DNA of 39,338 bases from Phycisphaerales bacterium (GCA_022839625.1 JALHJL010000039.1:1-39338), one strand, 5' to 3'. Positions 8,016 through 17,234 are shown, counted from the first letter of the stretch. The notes: generated by a model from the sequence alone, not told the origin. Numbers and translations are program-made.

Positions 8016-10040
8016 TCACCGGCTCATTACTTGTTCTGCACTCGGGGCCCGTTGCCGCGGCAGGGTCACGGTGAACGTCGTCCCCGTCGGGCCGGCGCCC
8101 GGGTCCACGTTCGATTCGACGCGCACGTCGCCGTGGTGCATCTTCACGATCCCGTAGGTGACCGACAGTCCCAGCCCCGTACCGCGGCCGGCCGGCTTCG
8201 TCGTGAAGAACGGCTCGAAGACCTTCTTGCGGTTCTCGGGCGGGATGCCGCAGCCCGTGTCGCACACCTGAATGTGCACGTCGCGCTCGTTGCCCCCGGT
8301 GCGGATGGTCAGCTCGCCGCCGTCCGGCATCGCGTCGACCGCGTTGTTGATCAGGTTCGTCAGTACCTGGGCGACCTGATCGCGATCGACTTCCGCGCGC
8401 AGGTCCTGGATCGCGTGCTCAAACTTGACGGTGACGCCGGCCGGGATGCGCAGCATGCGCACGGTCCTTTCGGTCAGCCCGCACAGGTTCGTGGCCCGCG
8501 TCTCGACCTTGTTCTTGCGGGCGAATTGGAGCAGACCGGAGACGATCTTCCGGCAGCGCTCGGCCTCGGCGGCGATCATCGCCAGGTCTTCGTGCAGCGG
8601 ACCGTCGCGTCCCAACTCCTCCAGCAAGGTGTACGACAGCATCAGCACGGTTCCAAGCGGGTTGTTGACCTCGTGGGCGATTCCGGCCGCCAGTTGACCC
8701 ATGCTGGCCAGCTTCTCCGACTGCATCAGTGCTTCCTGCGTGCTGGCCAGCCGCTCGTTAGAGACGGCCAAGTCGCGGCACGTGGTCTTGAGCTGCTCAA
8801 TCGTGTACGGCAGGCACATCTCGCTTTCCGCCAGCCCCTTGTAGATCGCGACGGCGTGTTCCCGGCACGTCTCGTAGCCGCACGCCCCGCAATTCAGCTC
8901 GTCCTCCGGCTCGAGCTTGCCCAGGCGGACCATGATCTCGGCCAGCTCGTCCTCGGAGGGGATCTTGATCCGCTGGTCGTAGACGGTGAAGGCGCGGCGG
9001 AGGTTCAGGTCGCTCAGCGCCGACCAATGCTCGTGCCAGCGCTCGCGGTCCAGGTCGGCCATGCGCTGCTTGGCATACCGGCCGACCTGCGCCCGGCGGT
9101 TGAACAAGGGTGCGCGGTTGCTGATGCCCGGTCCCATGATGCACCCGTTGCAGCAGAGCACTTCGAGCAGCCGCGCATTCAGGTCCCCGCGCTCGAACTC
9201 CCGCAGCGCTTCGATGAACGCACTGCGGCCGTCCGCCACCACCACGTCGCCCGACAGCAAGTCCTCCGGGAGCTGCGCCGCCTGAAGCAAGCCGCGGCTG
9301 ATCGGGAACAACGCCCCGAGACCGGCGTGCGGCGGATCGAAGTCGCTGGGCGTCACGGATTCCGGCTTGATCGCGTGCCGCCGGAACATCTCCTGCAACT
9401 CGATATAGGTCAGTACGGCGTCGACGTCGCCTTGGACCCTTGCGCTGCGCGCCTCCCCTTTCTTGGCGATGCACGGACCGATGAAGACCACCTTCAGGTC
9501 CGAACCGTAAATCCGCCGCAAGGCCCGCGCAGTCGCGACCATCGGGGAGACGATCGGGGCCAGGGCCGGAACCAAGTCCGGGTGATAGCGCTCGATATAG
9601 CCGATGATGGCCGGGCACGTCGTGGCGATGAAGCGTTGCCCGTTGTTCCCTTGCAGCAGCCGCTGGTACTCGGCGGCGACCAGATCGGCCCCGAAGCCAA
9701 CCTCGTTGACCAGCTCGAAGCCCAGCGCCCGGATCATGCTCACCAGGAACTCGTAGTCCACCTCGGTGAACTCGGCCGGGAAGCTGGGCGCCACCAGGGC
9801 GGCGACCCGCGCCCGTGACCGGAGCAGCTCCTCCACCATCTCAGTTGCGTCCAGGACCTTCTTGGCCGCCTGGCTGCACACACGCACACAATTCCCGCAA
9901 CCAATGCAGCGGTCGGCCAGCACTTCCGCCTGCCCGCTGGCGATCCGGATGGCCTTGGCAGGGCATTCTCGCACACACGTGTAGCAGCGTCGGCAACGTT
10001 CCTTGATGGTGGTGACGAGAGGTGCGCTCAGCGGATCCAT
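8016..10040 (-). CDS. [FeFe]-hydrogenase-like H2/redox sensor fused to NtrB-type histidine kinase
   Basis: The 674-residue fusion has, in order: two 4Fe-4S ferredoxin motifs (C16/19/22/26 and C45/48/51/55); an H-cluster domain; a further Fe-S motif (C384-x2-C387-x4-C392, then C409); and a histidine kinase with H456 in AGIAHEVNNP and a HATPase ending in GTGLGLSVTYGI. The three H-cluster signatures are TTCPAI (C142), GPCIAKKGEA (C190, K193) and EVLCCNGCIMGPG (C296/C297/C300). In catalytic enzymes a second Cys, which relays protons, precedes the first ligand; here it is Thr141, and L3 is one residue shorter than usual. This fits sensory (HydS/HsfB-type) rather than turnover hydrogenases. The ATG at 10040 follows AAAGGT and lies just before the ferredoxin motif. 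Transcription with REC-kinase, hydE and hydG is likely. Confidence 0.9.
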   Translation of the reverse strand: MDPLSAPLVTTIKERCRRCYTCVRECPAKAIRIASGQAEVLADRCIGCGNCVRVCSQAAKKVLDATEMVEELLRSRARVAALVAPSFPAEFTEVDYEFLVSMIRALGFELVNEVGFGADLVAAEYQRLLQGNNGQRFIATTCPAIIGYIERYHPDLVPALAPIVSPMVATARALRRIYGSDLKVVFIGPCIAKKGEARSARVQGDVDAVLTYIELQEMFRRHAIKPESVTPSDFDPPHAGLGALFPISRGLLQAAQLPEDLLSGDVVVADGRSAFIEALREFERGDLNARLLEVLCCNGCIMGPGISNRAPLFNRRAQVGRYAKQRMADLDRERWHEHWSALSDLNLRRAFTVYDQRIKIPSEDELAEIMVRLGKLEPEDELNCGACGYETCREHAVAIYKGLAESEMCLPYTIEQLKTTCRDLAVSNERLASTQEALMQSEKLASMGQLAAGIAHEVNNPLGTVLMLSYTLLEELGRDGPLHEDLAMIAAEAERCRKIVSGLLQFARKNKVETRATNLCGLTERTVRMLRIPAGVTVKFEHAIQDLRAEVDRDQVAQVLTNLINNAVDAMPDGGELTIRTGGNERDVHIQVCDTGCGIPPENRKKVFEPFFTTKPAGRGTGLGLSVTYGIVKMHHGDVRVESNVDPGAGPTGTTFTVTLPRQRAPSAEQVMSR

Positions 10041-10328
10041 GCCAGACCTTTCGCGCCGGCACACGGGACGGTGACCGCCGGGCGGCCCGCCGCATGCCCC
10101 CCTCCCTTTATCTATCGGTGGCACGCCCAACTCGGGTGTGCGGCGCTTCTCCAAAACCGATACGCGGCTCCATTATGATATGCGCGCCTCCCGGCGTCCG
10201 CCACGCTGCCGGCCCGCGGGCCGCTGCGTCCGAGAACTCGCGGTCCGCCGGCGGGGACCACGCCGAACCCGACAGGCCGGGGCTCGTGTCGACCCGGCCG
10301 GGCTGGGTCACGCGGCGGAAACCCTGCC

Positions 10329-12473
10329 CTACTCGGGGCTCGGCGTTGCCTCCACGCTCATCGGCGGGGCCATAGGTTCTTTGTCCTTCTTGCCGAGCAG
10401 ATACCGGTCGAACCACGCCACGTCCCAGTCCAGCTTGCCTTTGCGGTGATCGGAGATGCTCAGCCCATGCCCGGCACCCGGGTACACGAGCAGCACGGTC
10501 GGCACGTTCGTGTACTCCTTCAGGCCGCGATACAGCGCCCGCGAATGAGCGGCCGGCACGCGATCATCGTTCTCGCCCACGTGAATCAGGGTCGGTGTCG
10601 TCACGTCACCCAGCTTGTACCCCGGCGACGCCTTCACGTACGCCTCGGTCCGCTCCCACGGCAGCCCGCGCATGTAGTTGATGACGTGGCCCGGCGTGTC
10701 CTCCAGCCCCCATTGCACGAACTGATCGAGGACCCCGGCGCCCGTGCTGGCCGCCTTGAACCGCTGCGTCGTCGTGATCAGGCAGTTCACCAGGAAGCCC
10801 CCGTTGCTCCAGCCCATGACGCCCAGCCGCTGGGGATCGGCGATGCCGCGCTCGATCATCGCATCGACCCCGGCCAGGATGTCCTGGACCTCGATGTCGT
10901 TCTCGCGGCCGATCAGGTCGGTCATGAACTTGTCGCCGTAGCCCGTCGAGCCGCGGTAGTTCGGGCTCAGCAGCGCGTAGCCCTTGGCCGCGAACAGCGT
11001 CCGGCCGTAAATCCAGTAGCGGAGGTAGAACAGCGTCGCATCCGTCGGCCCGCCGTGCAGCTCGACCACCAGCGGGAGGGCGCCCTGGTCGGGCGCGTAG
11101 TCCGGCGGCAGCTCGAGGATGCCCTCCACCTCGACGCCGTCCGGAGCCTGCCAGGTCACGAGCGAAATCTGCGGCAGCTTCCAGGTATCCACCTGGGGGT
11201 TCATGTTGGTGAGCCGCTGCGGCGTCGAGGTCGGCTTCGTCGCGGGCTGGCAATATACGTCGCCGACCATGGTCGTGTCGGCCCGAATCAGGCCGAGCAT
11301 CTTCCCGTCGGACGAGAAGTCGAAGCGCTGCACGACGACGTCGCCGGGCGTAAGCACTTCGACGGCCGTGGGCGGCTGGTCGCCGACCGCGAGGCCGCAG
11401 ACTCGCCGCCGGGCGCGCTGCTCGCCCAGGAAGCAGATCGTATAGGAGTCAAACCGCCACTGGAGCGGACCGTTGACCGTCACCTCCTCCGGGCGAAACA
11501 GCTTGCGCACGCGCGGCGCAGGCTGGTCCCAGTCGGCGACGATGATCTCGGTCGGGTAGCCGTCGAAACTGACGGTGAAGGCGAGGTAGCGCCCGTCCGA
11601 CGACCAGGCCGGGTTCTCGAGCCAGCCGTAGGGCGTCGGTGCGTCGGCGCGCCAAAGCTGGTCGGGCAGTGTGGCGGTCTCCTTCGTGCTCACGTCGAAC
11701 ACGTCCATGCGCGACTGGCCTTCCTTGGTGATGAGCCGGTCGTCGGGCGTGGTGACCATCGCGATGCGCGATCCGTCGGGGGCCACCCGGAACTCCGTGA
11801 TCACGCGCTGCGGCGCCACGACCTGCTCCTCCCGCCAGGATTGCAGGTCGAGCTTCCATAGCTCCGTGTACTGGACGGCGCCGTCCCCGAACTTGATGTC
11901 GCCGTACTTCTTGCGGAGTTCCTTCCACTCCAGCTCGGCCTCTTCCCCCGCCCGGGTGTAGTAGAGCGTGCGGCCGTCCTTCGAGAGCTGGTAGGCCTGG
12001 ACGCCGCCCTTGACCCGCGTGACGGGGAAAGGCTCGGTGGACTGTGCCGGCTGGGTCGTCATGCGCCAGACCTGCGTGGATCCGTCGTACGGCGGCTTCT
12101 TGTCGCCCCGCTTGCGCCGGGTCGTGAAGTACAGGTACTCGCCGTCGGGCGACCACTGCGGCGAGCCGTGACTCGTCTGCTCGAACGTCAGGCGTTGCGG
12201 GCGCGGGTCGTGGGTGCCGACGACCCACAGGTGCGTGGCGCGGGGTTCGTCGCGGTCCGCCCAGCGCAGCTCGGTGTACGCCACCTGCCTGCCGTCCGCC
12301 GAGACGGCACAGTCGGTGATCAGATGGACCGTCAGGTAGTCGTCGACGGTGATGTCGTGCGTGCGCTCCGGCGGTTCGGCGGCCCACGCCGGGGATAAGA
12401 GAACCAAGAGTGCGACCAGAGCCACTGGGCCGCGTCGGCACTCCGCCAGCCGTGATGCGTACATCGCGCGCAT
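10329..12473 (-). CDS. Secreted S9-family prolyl oligopeptidase-like peptidase
   Basis: The 714-residue protein begins with a signal peptide (hydrophobic VALVALLVLLSPAWA, cleavage after AWA) and should act in the periplasm. Residues about 50-440 read as a WD40/TolB-like beta-propeller (SPQWSPDGEYLYFTT, NPAWSSDGRYLAFTV). The C-terminal alpha/beta-hydrolase has the catalytic triad S556 in GWSNGG, D637 in ENDDRVP and H669 in GAGHGL, with HGGP forming the oxyanion region. It probably trims peptides. A strong AGGAGG precedes the ATG at 12473. The gene lies 59 bases after the POT transporter and is probably co-transcribed with it, so the peptides it releases could be taken up by the neighbouring transporters. 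Confidence 0.9.
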   Translation of the reverse strand: MRAMYASRLAECRRGPVALVALLVLLSPAWAAEPPERTHDITVDDYLTVHLITDCAVSADGRQVAYTELRWADRDEPRATHLWVVGTHDPRPQRLTFEQTSHGSPQWSPDGEYLYFTTRRKRGDKKPPYDGSTQVWRMTTQPAQSTEPFPVTRVKGGVQAYQLSKDGRTLYYTRAGEEAELEWKELRKKYGDIKFGDGAVQYTELWKLDLQSWREEQVVAPQRVITEFRVAPDGSRIAMVTTPDDRLITKEGQSRMDVFDVSTKETATLPDQLWRADAPTPYGWLENPAWSSDGRYLAFTVSFDGYPTEIIVADWDQPAPRVRKLFRPEEVTVNGPLQWRFDSYTICFLGEQRARRRVCGLAVGDQPPTAVEVLTPGDVVVQRFDFSSDGKMLGLIRADTTMVGDVYCQPATKPTSTPQRLTNMNPQVDTWKLPQISLVTWQAPDGVEVEGILELPPDYAPDQGALPLVVELHGGPTDATLFYLRYWIYGRTLFAAKGYALLSPNYRGSTGYGDKFMTDLIGRENDIEVQDILAGVDAMIERGIADPQRLGVMGWSNGGFLVNCLITTTQRFKAASTGAGVLDQFVQWGLEDTPGHVINYMRGLPWERTEAYVKASPGYKLGDVTTPTLIHVGENDDRVPAAHSRALYRGLKEYTNVPTVLLVYPGAGHGLSISDHRKGKLDWDVAWFDRYLLGKKDKEPMAPPMSVEATPSPE

Positions 12474-12532
12474 GAGTCAACCTCCTCAATCAGAGTGCTT
12501 GAAGCCAATCCGTTCGCATTGTGGACGTGGGC

Positions 12533-14452
12533 TCAGCTCCCGGCAAGCGGGCTCGCCCGCCGGCGGTCGGTTGCCTCGGTCACCAGTTTGAAGAGCACCA
12601 GCGCGAAGAACGCCACGAAGCCCACAACGGTGAAAGCGTACCAGAGGTAGTGCGCGCGGTCGTAGACCGTGGGCACGGGGGGCATCTGTTCGGACGGCCG
12701 GGCCTCATCCGAGCTGACGGTGCACTCGATCACGTGCCCGCGGCCGTCGGCGCGGGCCACGACGACGTGGGGCTGGTCCTCCGCCTCCAGCGCATCGACC
12801 AGTTCACTGGGCAGGTCCTGGATCCGGAACTTGATCTGCTGAACAGTGAAGCGGCGCTCGCCCGCCCGAATGACCCAGGCCCTTTCCGTCCGCGCCGCCC
12901 AACGGCTCGTGGGCGCGTCCGGGACAAGCTCGGCGTCCGGCGGCAGATCAAACCCTTGCTTCGCAAACGCCGTGCGGAGCGTAGGACCGACGGGGCCGGT
13001 CCGTACGTCATCAAACGCGTCCCGTTCCAGGGCAAAACGATAGTGCGGGTCCACGGCCCGGCGCCACTCGTCGCGGACCTCCGGCCGCAGCGTCTTGGGG
13101 TCGGGGCAGAAACCGGCCAGCAGGTAGCCCGCCAGGACGAAGCCGAACAGCCAGGCGAAGAAGGTCGTCAGGTGCGAATAGCCGAGGTATAACCCCACCT
13201 CGCCCTTCGGCGCCTGTTTCGAGGCGAACTCGAGCCACTTCGGCGACAGGAAACACTCGGCCAACCCCTGAAGCGCGATGCCGATGATGAACATCAGGAC
13301 CAGCGGGTGCAACGCGGCGGCGTAGAGGTAGGGCATGCCGGTCCGCGTGTGGAGGAGGAGGCCGACCACGAGCAGGACGACGGCCAGCACCGCCGCCCCG
13401 ACCGCTCCCCGAACCCCGCCGCGCCGCAGCAGGACCACCATCACCACCACGGCGGCGGCGCCGAGCGCGACCAGGAAACCGGCGCCCGAAGGCATTGCGA
13501 AGGGCACCTGGCCGCCGATCCACTTCTCCGCGTAGGGCCCGAGGGCAACGATCAACGCGGTGAAGGGGATGATGAGCAGGCCGATCCCGATCGCGCTGGC
13601 CGGCTTGAAGTTCCGCACTAGGTGCGTGATCGGGAGGACGAACAGGACCACGATCAGCGGGTTGATGTTGGCGAGCCACTCGGGCTTGTAGCCCTTGCCG
13701 AGCAGACGCTCGATGTACGTGGGCATGGAGGCGTAGAGCTGCCCCTGAATCGCCCAGAACCCGCCGATGATGAGGATCAGGCACAGGAAGCGGAAGTTCA
13801 CGATGACCTTGCCCAGGCCCCGCAGGGCCTCGGCGACGGTCTTGCCGGTGCCTTCGATGTCGGGGTCGCGGTAGAACGCCACGATCAGCAGCAACGCCAG
13901 CAGCGACATCGTGGCGGCGTAGAAGTTGATGTATTGCAGCCCGATGAACTCGTTCAGGGGGGCGGCGACCGTCTTGCCGGTGAACGAGCCGATGTTGACC
14001 ACCATGTAGAAAATCGACATCGCGCGGGCCCGGTGGGCCGCGTCGCTGCACTTGGCCACCGTGCCGGAGATGACCGGCTTGATGATCGCGCCGCCCAGCA
14101 CGACCAGCGCCAGCGCGACCACCGCGGTCGACTTGAGCTGAAACGCCCCGAGCAGCGCATACCCGGCCGACAGCAGCGTGAACGCGATCAACAGGGCCTT
14201 CTTGAACCCGATCTTGTCCGCCATGATGCCCATGAAGGTGGGCATGAAGTAGAGGCTGGCGGCGAAGGTGCCCGTGATGTAGCCGGTCTCGACGTCGGAG
14301 AACCCGACGGCGATGTTGAGGTAGCGAAAGAGCGTGATGAACATCCCATAGAAGGCCGCCCGTTCACACAGCTCCGCTCCGTTGGCGAACCAGAAGGTCC
14401 GCGGGAACTTCCAGCTCAGCTTCTGCGGGGCTTCCGGCAGCGCTTCCGCCAT
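12533..14452 (-). CDS. POT/PTR2-family proton-coupled peptide transporter with C-terminal soluble insertion
   Basis: This 639-residue inner-membrane protein has the POT signature in the first helix, ELCERAAFYGM (ExxERxxxYG), and about 12 or more membrane segments. It should import di- or tripeptides with protons. After the helix near residue 455, a soluble stretch of roughly 140 residues (from CPDPKTLRPEV to VPTVYDRAHY) precedes one last membrane helix (WYAFTVVGFVAFFALVLF). This insert contains a compact region around RRFTVQQIKFRIQDLPSEL that I do not recognise and that is not usual in bacterial POTs. The ATG has GAGGAG upstream. The S9 peptidase follows after 59 bases; OPT is upstream. Confidence 0.88.
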   Translation of the reverse strand: MAEALPEAPQKLSWKFPRTFWFANGAELCERAAFYGMFITLFRYLNIAVGFSDVETGYITGTFAASLYFMPTFMGIMADKIGFKKALLIAFTLLSAGYALLGAFQLKSTAVVALALVVLGGAIIKPVISGTVAKCSDAAHRARAMSIFYMVVNIGSFTGKTVAAPLNEFIGLQYINFYAATMSLLALLLIVAFYRDPDIEGTGKTVAEALRGLGKVIVNFRFLCLILIIGGFWAIQGQLYASMPTYIERLLGKGYKPEWLANINPLIVVLFVLPITHLVRNFKPASAIGIGLLIIPFTALIVALGPYAEKWIGGQVPFAMPSGAGFLVALGAAAVVVMVVLLRRGGVRGAVGAAVLAVVLLVVGLLLHTRTGMPYLYAAALHPLVLMFIIGIALQGLAECFLSPKWLEFASKQAPKGEVGLYLGYSHLTTFFAWLFGFVLAGYLLAGFCPDPKTLRPEVRDEWRRAVDPHYRFALERDAFDDVRTGPVGPTLRTAFAKQGFDLPPDAELVPDAPTSRWAARTERAWVIRAGERRFTVQQIKFRIQDLPSELVDALEAEDQPHVVVARADGRGHVIECTVSSDEARPSEQMPPVPTVYDRAHYLWYAFTVVGFVAFFALVLFKLVTEATDRRRASPLAGS

Positions 14453-14581
14453 CGGGACTCAACTCCTCTCCTCGTCGCGCGGGCGCGCGGCGAATGCCCA
14501 GGGTACCCGGGCCGGACGAAACGACCGACCCGCCGGAGCGACCGCGTTCTCAGGCCGTGCCCGGACGCGTCCACCGCCGGC

Positions 14582-14680
14582 AGCCCGTTGAAAAAGGGTA
14601 CAGGCACCGCGCGCGGCCCACGCAGCGCCGCCGCGCAAGCCCGCCGGCGCAGAGCCAGTCCCCTTTCTCAACGGACACCT
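14582..14680 (-). mobile_element. 99-bp MITE-like palindromic element, copy A
   Basis: The element has imperfect terminal inverted repeats, CCGTTGAAAAAGGG at 14585-14598 and the complement of CCGTTGAGAAAGGG at the other end (to 14674). It is a reverse-oriented relative of the element at 17035-17133, with 73 of 90 core positions identical by my count. Its outer end GCAG-CCCGTTGAAAAAG matches the left end of the insertion sequence at 1 almost base for base. It abuts the stop codon of the OPT gene and could fold as a hairpin that ends transcription. Confidence 0.65.
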
Positions 14681-16847
14681 AGCCGTGCAGCTCGGCGCCT
14701 TCGCCGAGTTCGGCCTTGGCCCGGCGGCAATCGAAGTACACGAAGATGCAGAGCACCACGAAGAGGATGCCGCCCAGCAGGTTCTCGGTGCGGGCCAGGC
14801 CTTGCGGGTCCACGCCGCGGTCGATCATCCGGCGGGCACAATCGAGGAAAGGCATGACCGTCTTGTTCCACCACAGGTCGTCGAGCGCACTGGTGAAGTT
14901 GACGAGCACCTCCATGATGGCGCCGCCGGCGATCAGGCCCGAAGCGATCAGGATACCCTTGTTGGTGCGGGCCTTCGAAAGCTTCTGGTCGCTGGTGCTC
15001 TTCTTGACCAGTGCCGAGACGAACGCCCCCACCAGAATACCCGTGTTGATGTACATGGGCAGGTACATGCCCAGACCGAACGCCAGCGGCGAGATGCCGA
15101 GCAGTTGCATCGTCAGGGCGATGACGACGCCGACGCCATAGAGCAGCCACGGCACCTCGCCGGTCCCCAGGAAGCTCTCGAGGGCGCTGGCCATCATGTT
15201 GGCCTGGGGGGCGGCCAGCGGCGCGGGCGTTTCCGGGGACAGGACGTACCCGGGCTTGTAGGCCAGCACCATGATCGTGGCGCAGACGAAGATCGCCGAG
15301 ACCAACGACCCGACCAGCGCGTTCCACGTGATCCGCTTCGGGCTGGCCCCGAGCCAGTAGCCCATCTTGAAGTTCGTGATCAGCCCGCCGGCCATCGAGA
15401 GCCCCGTGCACACCACGCCGCCCACCAACAGCACCGCCAGCATCGCCCGGTCGCCCTTCGGCAGGCCGGCGGCGGCCATCAACACCGCGGTAATGATGAT
15501 CGTGGTGACGGTCATGCCGGAGATCGGCGTGACGGAGATCATCGCGATGGCCCAGGCCGACACCGTCGTGAACAGGAAGGTGATCACCAGGGCCAGGACC
15601 ACGGAGATGAACGTCAGCCAGGCGGCGTTGTCCAGACCGGCCAGGGCCACGTTGCGGAAGAAGAGGGTCATCGCCACGACCACGATCAGGCCAAGCCCGA
15701 ATACGACGCCGTAGCTCAGGTCCTGGTCCGTGTGGTCGGTCGCGGACCCCGCGCCGCGCTTCTGCATCAGGCTGCCCAGCGCCTGGCGCAGCGCGGTGAC
15801 GATCACGCCGCTCATCTTGAGAATCGAGAGCAGGCCCGCCGTGAAGATGGCACCGATGCCGATGTTCTTGGGGATTGCCCCGAACAGCTCGTCCACCGAG
15901 GTGCCTTTCAGGGCCGGATTCAGCACCTGCAACTGCTCCAGGTTGAACTGGCCCAGCAGCGGGATGATGGCGAAGCACGAGAGGAACGAGCCCGCGCAGA
16001 TGATCGAGGCATACCGCGGGCCGATGATGAAGCCCAGCCCCAGGTAGTACGCCCCCGCACCCATCGAGAACACGGCCTTCACCCGCGTGGTCAGGTCGGC
16101 GAACAAGCCGGTGGCCCCGAACGACAACGTGCTCACCGCCTCCTGGCCGGCGACCTCGAGCTTCGTCATTCCCGTCGTGAACTTGTCGCTGAAGAGCCGC
16201 AGCGCGGTGGCCGCAAAGGTGTACACGGCCGACAGGACGAACGAGTAGATCAGAATCCAGGCCTGGGTCGTGCTGCCCGACGCCCCGGTGACGAGAATCT
16301 CGTTGGTCGCCGTCGCCTCGGGGAACGGCAGCTTGCCGTGCATCTCCTTGACGAAGTAGCGGCGGAAGGGGATCAGGAACAGGGCCCCGAGGATCGCACC
16401 CAGCAGCGGCACCAGCGCGATTTGCAGGAACAGCGCGAGGTTGCCGATGTTCAGTTGCTCGGGCTGATTGAGCTTCAGAATGTAAATCGCCGGCATCGTG
16501 AAGCACGTGCCGCCCGCGACGTACCCGGAGGTCGTGCTGATGGACAGCACGTACATGTTCTCCAGGATCGAGCTGGCCCGCCCGACCCACTTGGCCAGCA
16601 GCCCCGACAGCCCGACCGCCAGAATCGAGATCGGAATCGCCGTCTCGATCCCCTGCCCGGCCTTGAGGGCCAGGAACGTGGCGGCGACCGAGAAGACCAC
16701 GTTCATGATGAGGCCGAAGATGAACATCCGCGGCGTCAGTTCCGGCACGGTCACGCCGGGCGGGACCATCGGCACGTACGTCTCGCCGGGCTTGAGCTCG
16801 CGATAGGCATTCTCCGGGAACTTGAAGCTCGTGGGCTGCTCAGGCAT
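14679..16847 (-). CDS. OPT-family oligopeptide transporter
   Basis: The 722-residue protein is almost wholly membrane-embedded, with about 14-16 hydrophobic segments, and belongs by sequence style to the OPT superfamily. Characteristic stretches are AYRELKPGETYVPMVPP near the N-terminus, NVVFSVAATFLALKAGQ in the first helix, and GMYLPMYINTGILVGA late in the protein. It should import oligopeptides, or a metal-chelate, with protons. I start it at the ATG at 16847, preceded by AAAGGGAA; an upstream frame extension of 11 codons has no such signal. It is flanked by two inverted copies of a 99-bp element, and copy A touches its stop codon. It lies upstream of POT and the S9 peptidase on the same strand. 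Confidence 0.88.
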   Translation of the reverse strand: MPEQPTSFKFPENAYRELKPGETYVPMVPPGVTVPELTPRMFIFGLIMNVVFSVAATFLALKAGQGIETAIPISILAVGLSGLLAKWVGRASSILENMYVLSISTTSGYVAGGTCFTMPAIYILKLNQPEQLNIGNLALFLQIALVPLLGAILGALFLIPFRRYFVKEMHGKLPFPEATATNEILVTGASGSTTQAWILIYSFVLSAVYTFAATALRLFSDKFTTGMTKLEVAGQEAVSTLSFGATGLFADLTTRVKAVFSMGAGAYYLGLGFIIGPRYASIICAGSFLSCFAIIPLLGQFNLEQLQVLNPALKGTSVDELFGAIPKNIGIGAIFTAGLLSILKMSGVIVTALRQALGSLMQKRGAGSATDHTDQDLSYGVVFGLGLIVVVAMTLFFRNVALAGLDNAAWLTFISVVLALVITFLFTTVSAWAIAMISVTPISGMTVTTIIITAVLMAAAGLPKGDRAMLAVLLVGGVVCTGLSMAGGLITNFKMGYWLGASPKRITWNALVGSLVSAIFVCATIMVLAYKPGYVLSPETPAPLAAPQANMMASALESFLGTGEVPWLLYGVGVVIALTMQLLGISPLAFGLGMYLPMYINTGILVGAFVSALVKKSTSDQKLSKARTNKGILIASGLIAGGAIMEVLVNFTSALDDLWWNKTVMPFLDCARRMIDRGVDPQGLARTENLLGGILFVVLCIFVYFDCRRAKAELGEGAELHG

Positions 16848-17034
16848 GGGATTCCCTTTCGGTTCAGAGTCCAGGACCAACGATCGCCCCCCGCGCGCCG
16901 CCGGGGGACCGTCGAGCCCCTTGAAGCTACCATGAGGTCGGGGCGGATGGAAGAGGGCGCGGAGCGCTACCGCGGATGGGGTTCGTGACAGATTCGGCGG
17001 AGTGTTTCGTCGGCCCCGGAGGGGGCGAGTACCC

Positions 17035-17133
17035 AGCCCGTTGTAAAGGGGGATTGGCTCCGCGCCGTTGGGCTTTCGCGGTAGCGCTGCGCGGGTCTCT
17101 CGCGGTGCCTGTCCCCCTTCTCAACGGACACCT
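17035..17133 (+). mobile_element. 99-bp MITE-like palindromic element, copy B
   Basis: It starts AGCCCGTTGTAAAGGG and ends TTCTCAACGGACACCT. Core 17038-17127 aligns without gaps to the reverse complement of 14585-14674 with about 17 differences. The interior is GC-rich. No coding sequence is present, so it would need a transposase supplied elsewhere. Confidence 0.65.
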
Positions 17134-17202
17134 TACGTCTGCCGCCCCGTCGGCCGCCCGCGCCGCGGCGAGAAACAGGTGGCTGTCCCTGATTATGTGG
17201 GG

Positions 17203-17234
17203 AAAAGAAAGGAGCCGGGCGTTTGCCCGGCTCC
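17203..17234 (-). terminator. Rho-independent terminator of the PEP-CTERM gene
   Basis: A perfect 10-bp stem, GGAGCCGGGC (17211-17220) and GCCCGGCTCC (17225-17234), encloses the loop GTTT. On the minus strand it is followed by TTTCTTTT at 17210-17203. It lies 36 bases after the stop codon of the gene at 17270. Confidence 0.88.

Noticed and set aside
6786..9818. A 1010-codon open frame on the plus strand
   Set aside because: It runs antisense to the REC-kinase and hydrogenase-kinase genes, has no recognisable domains and reflects third-codon-position GC bias.
10041..10154. A 38-codon N-terminal extension of the hydrogenase-kinase
   Set aside because: The extra residues have no homology pattern; the ATG at 10040 has a good site and the ferredoxin motif begins just after it.
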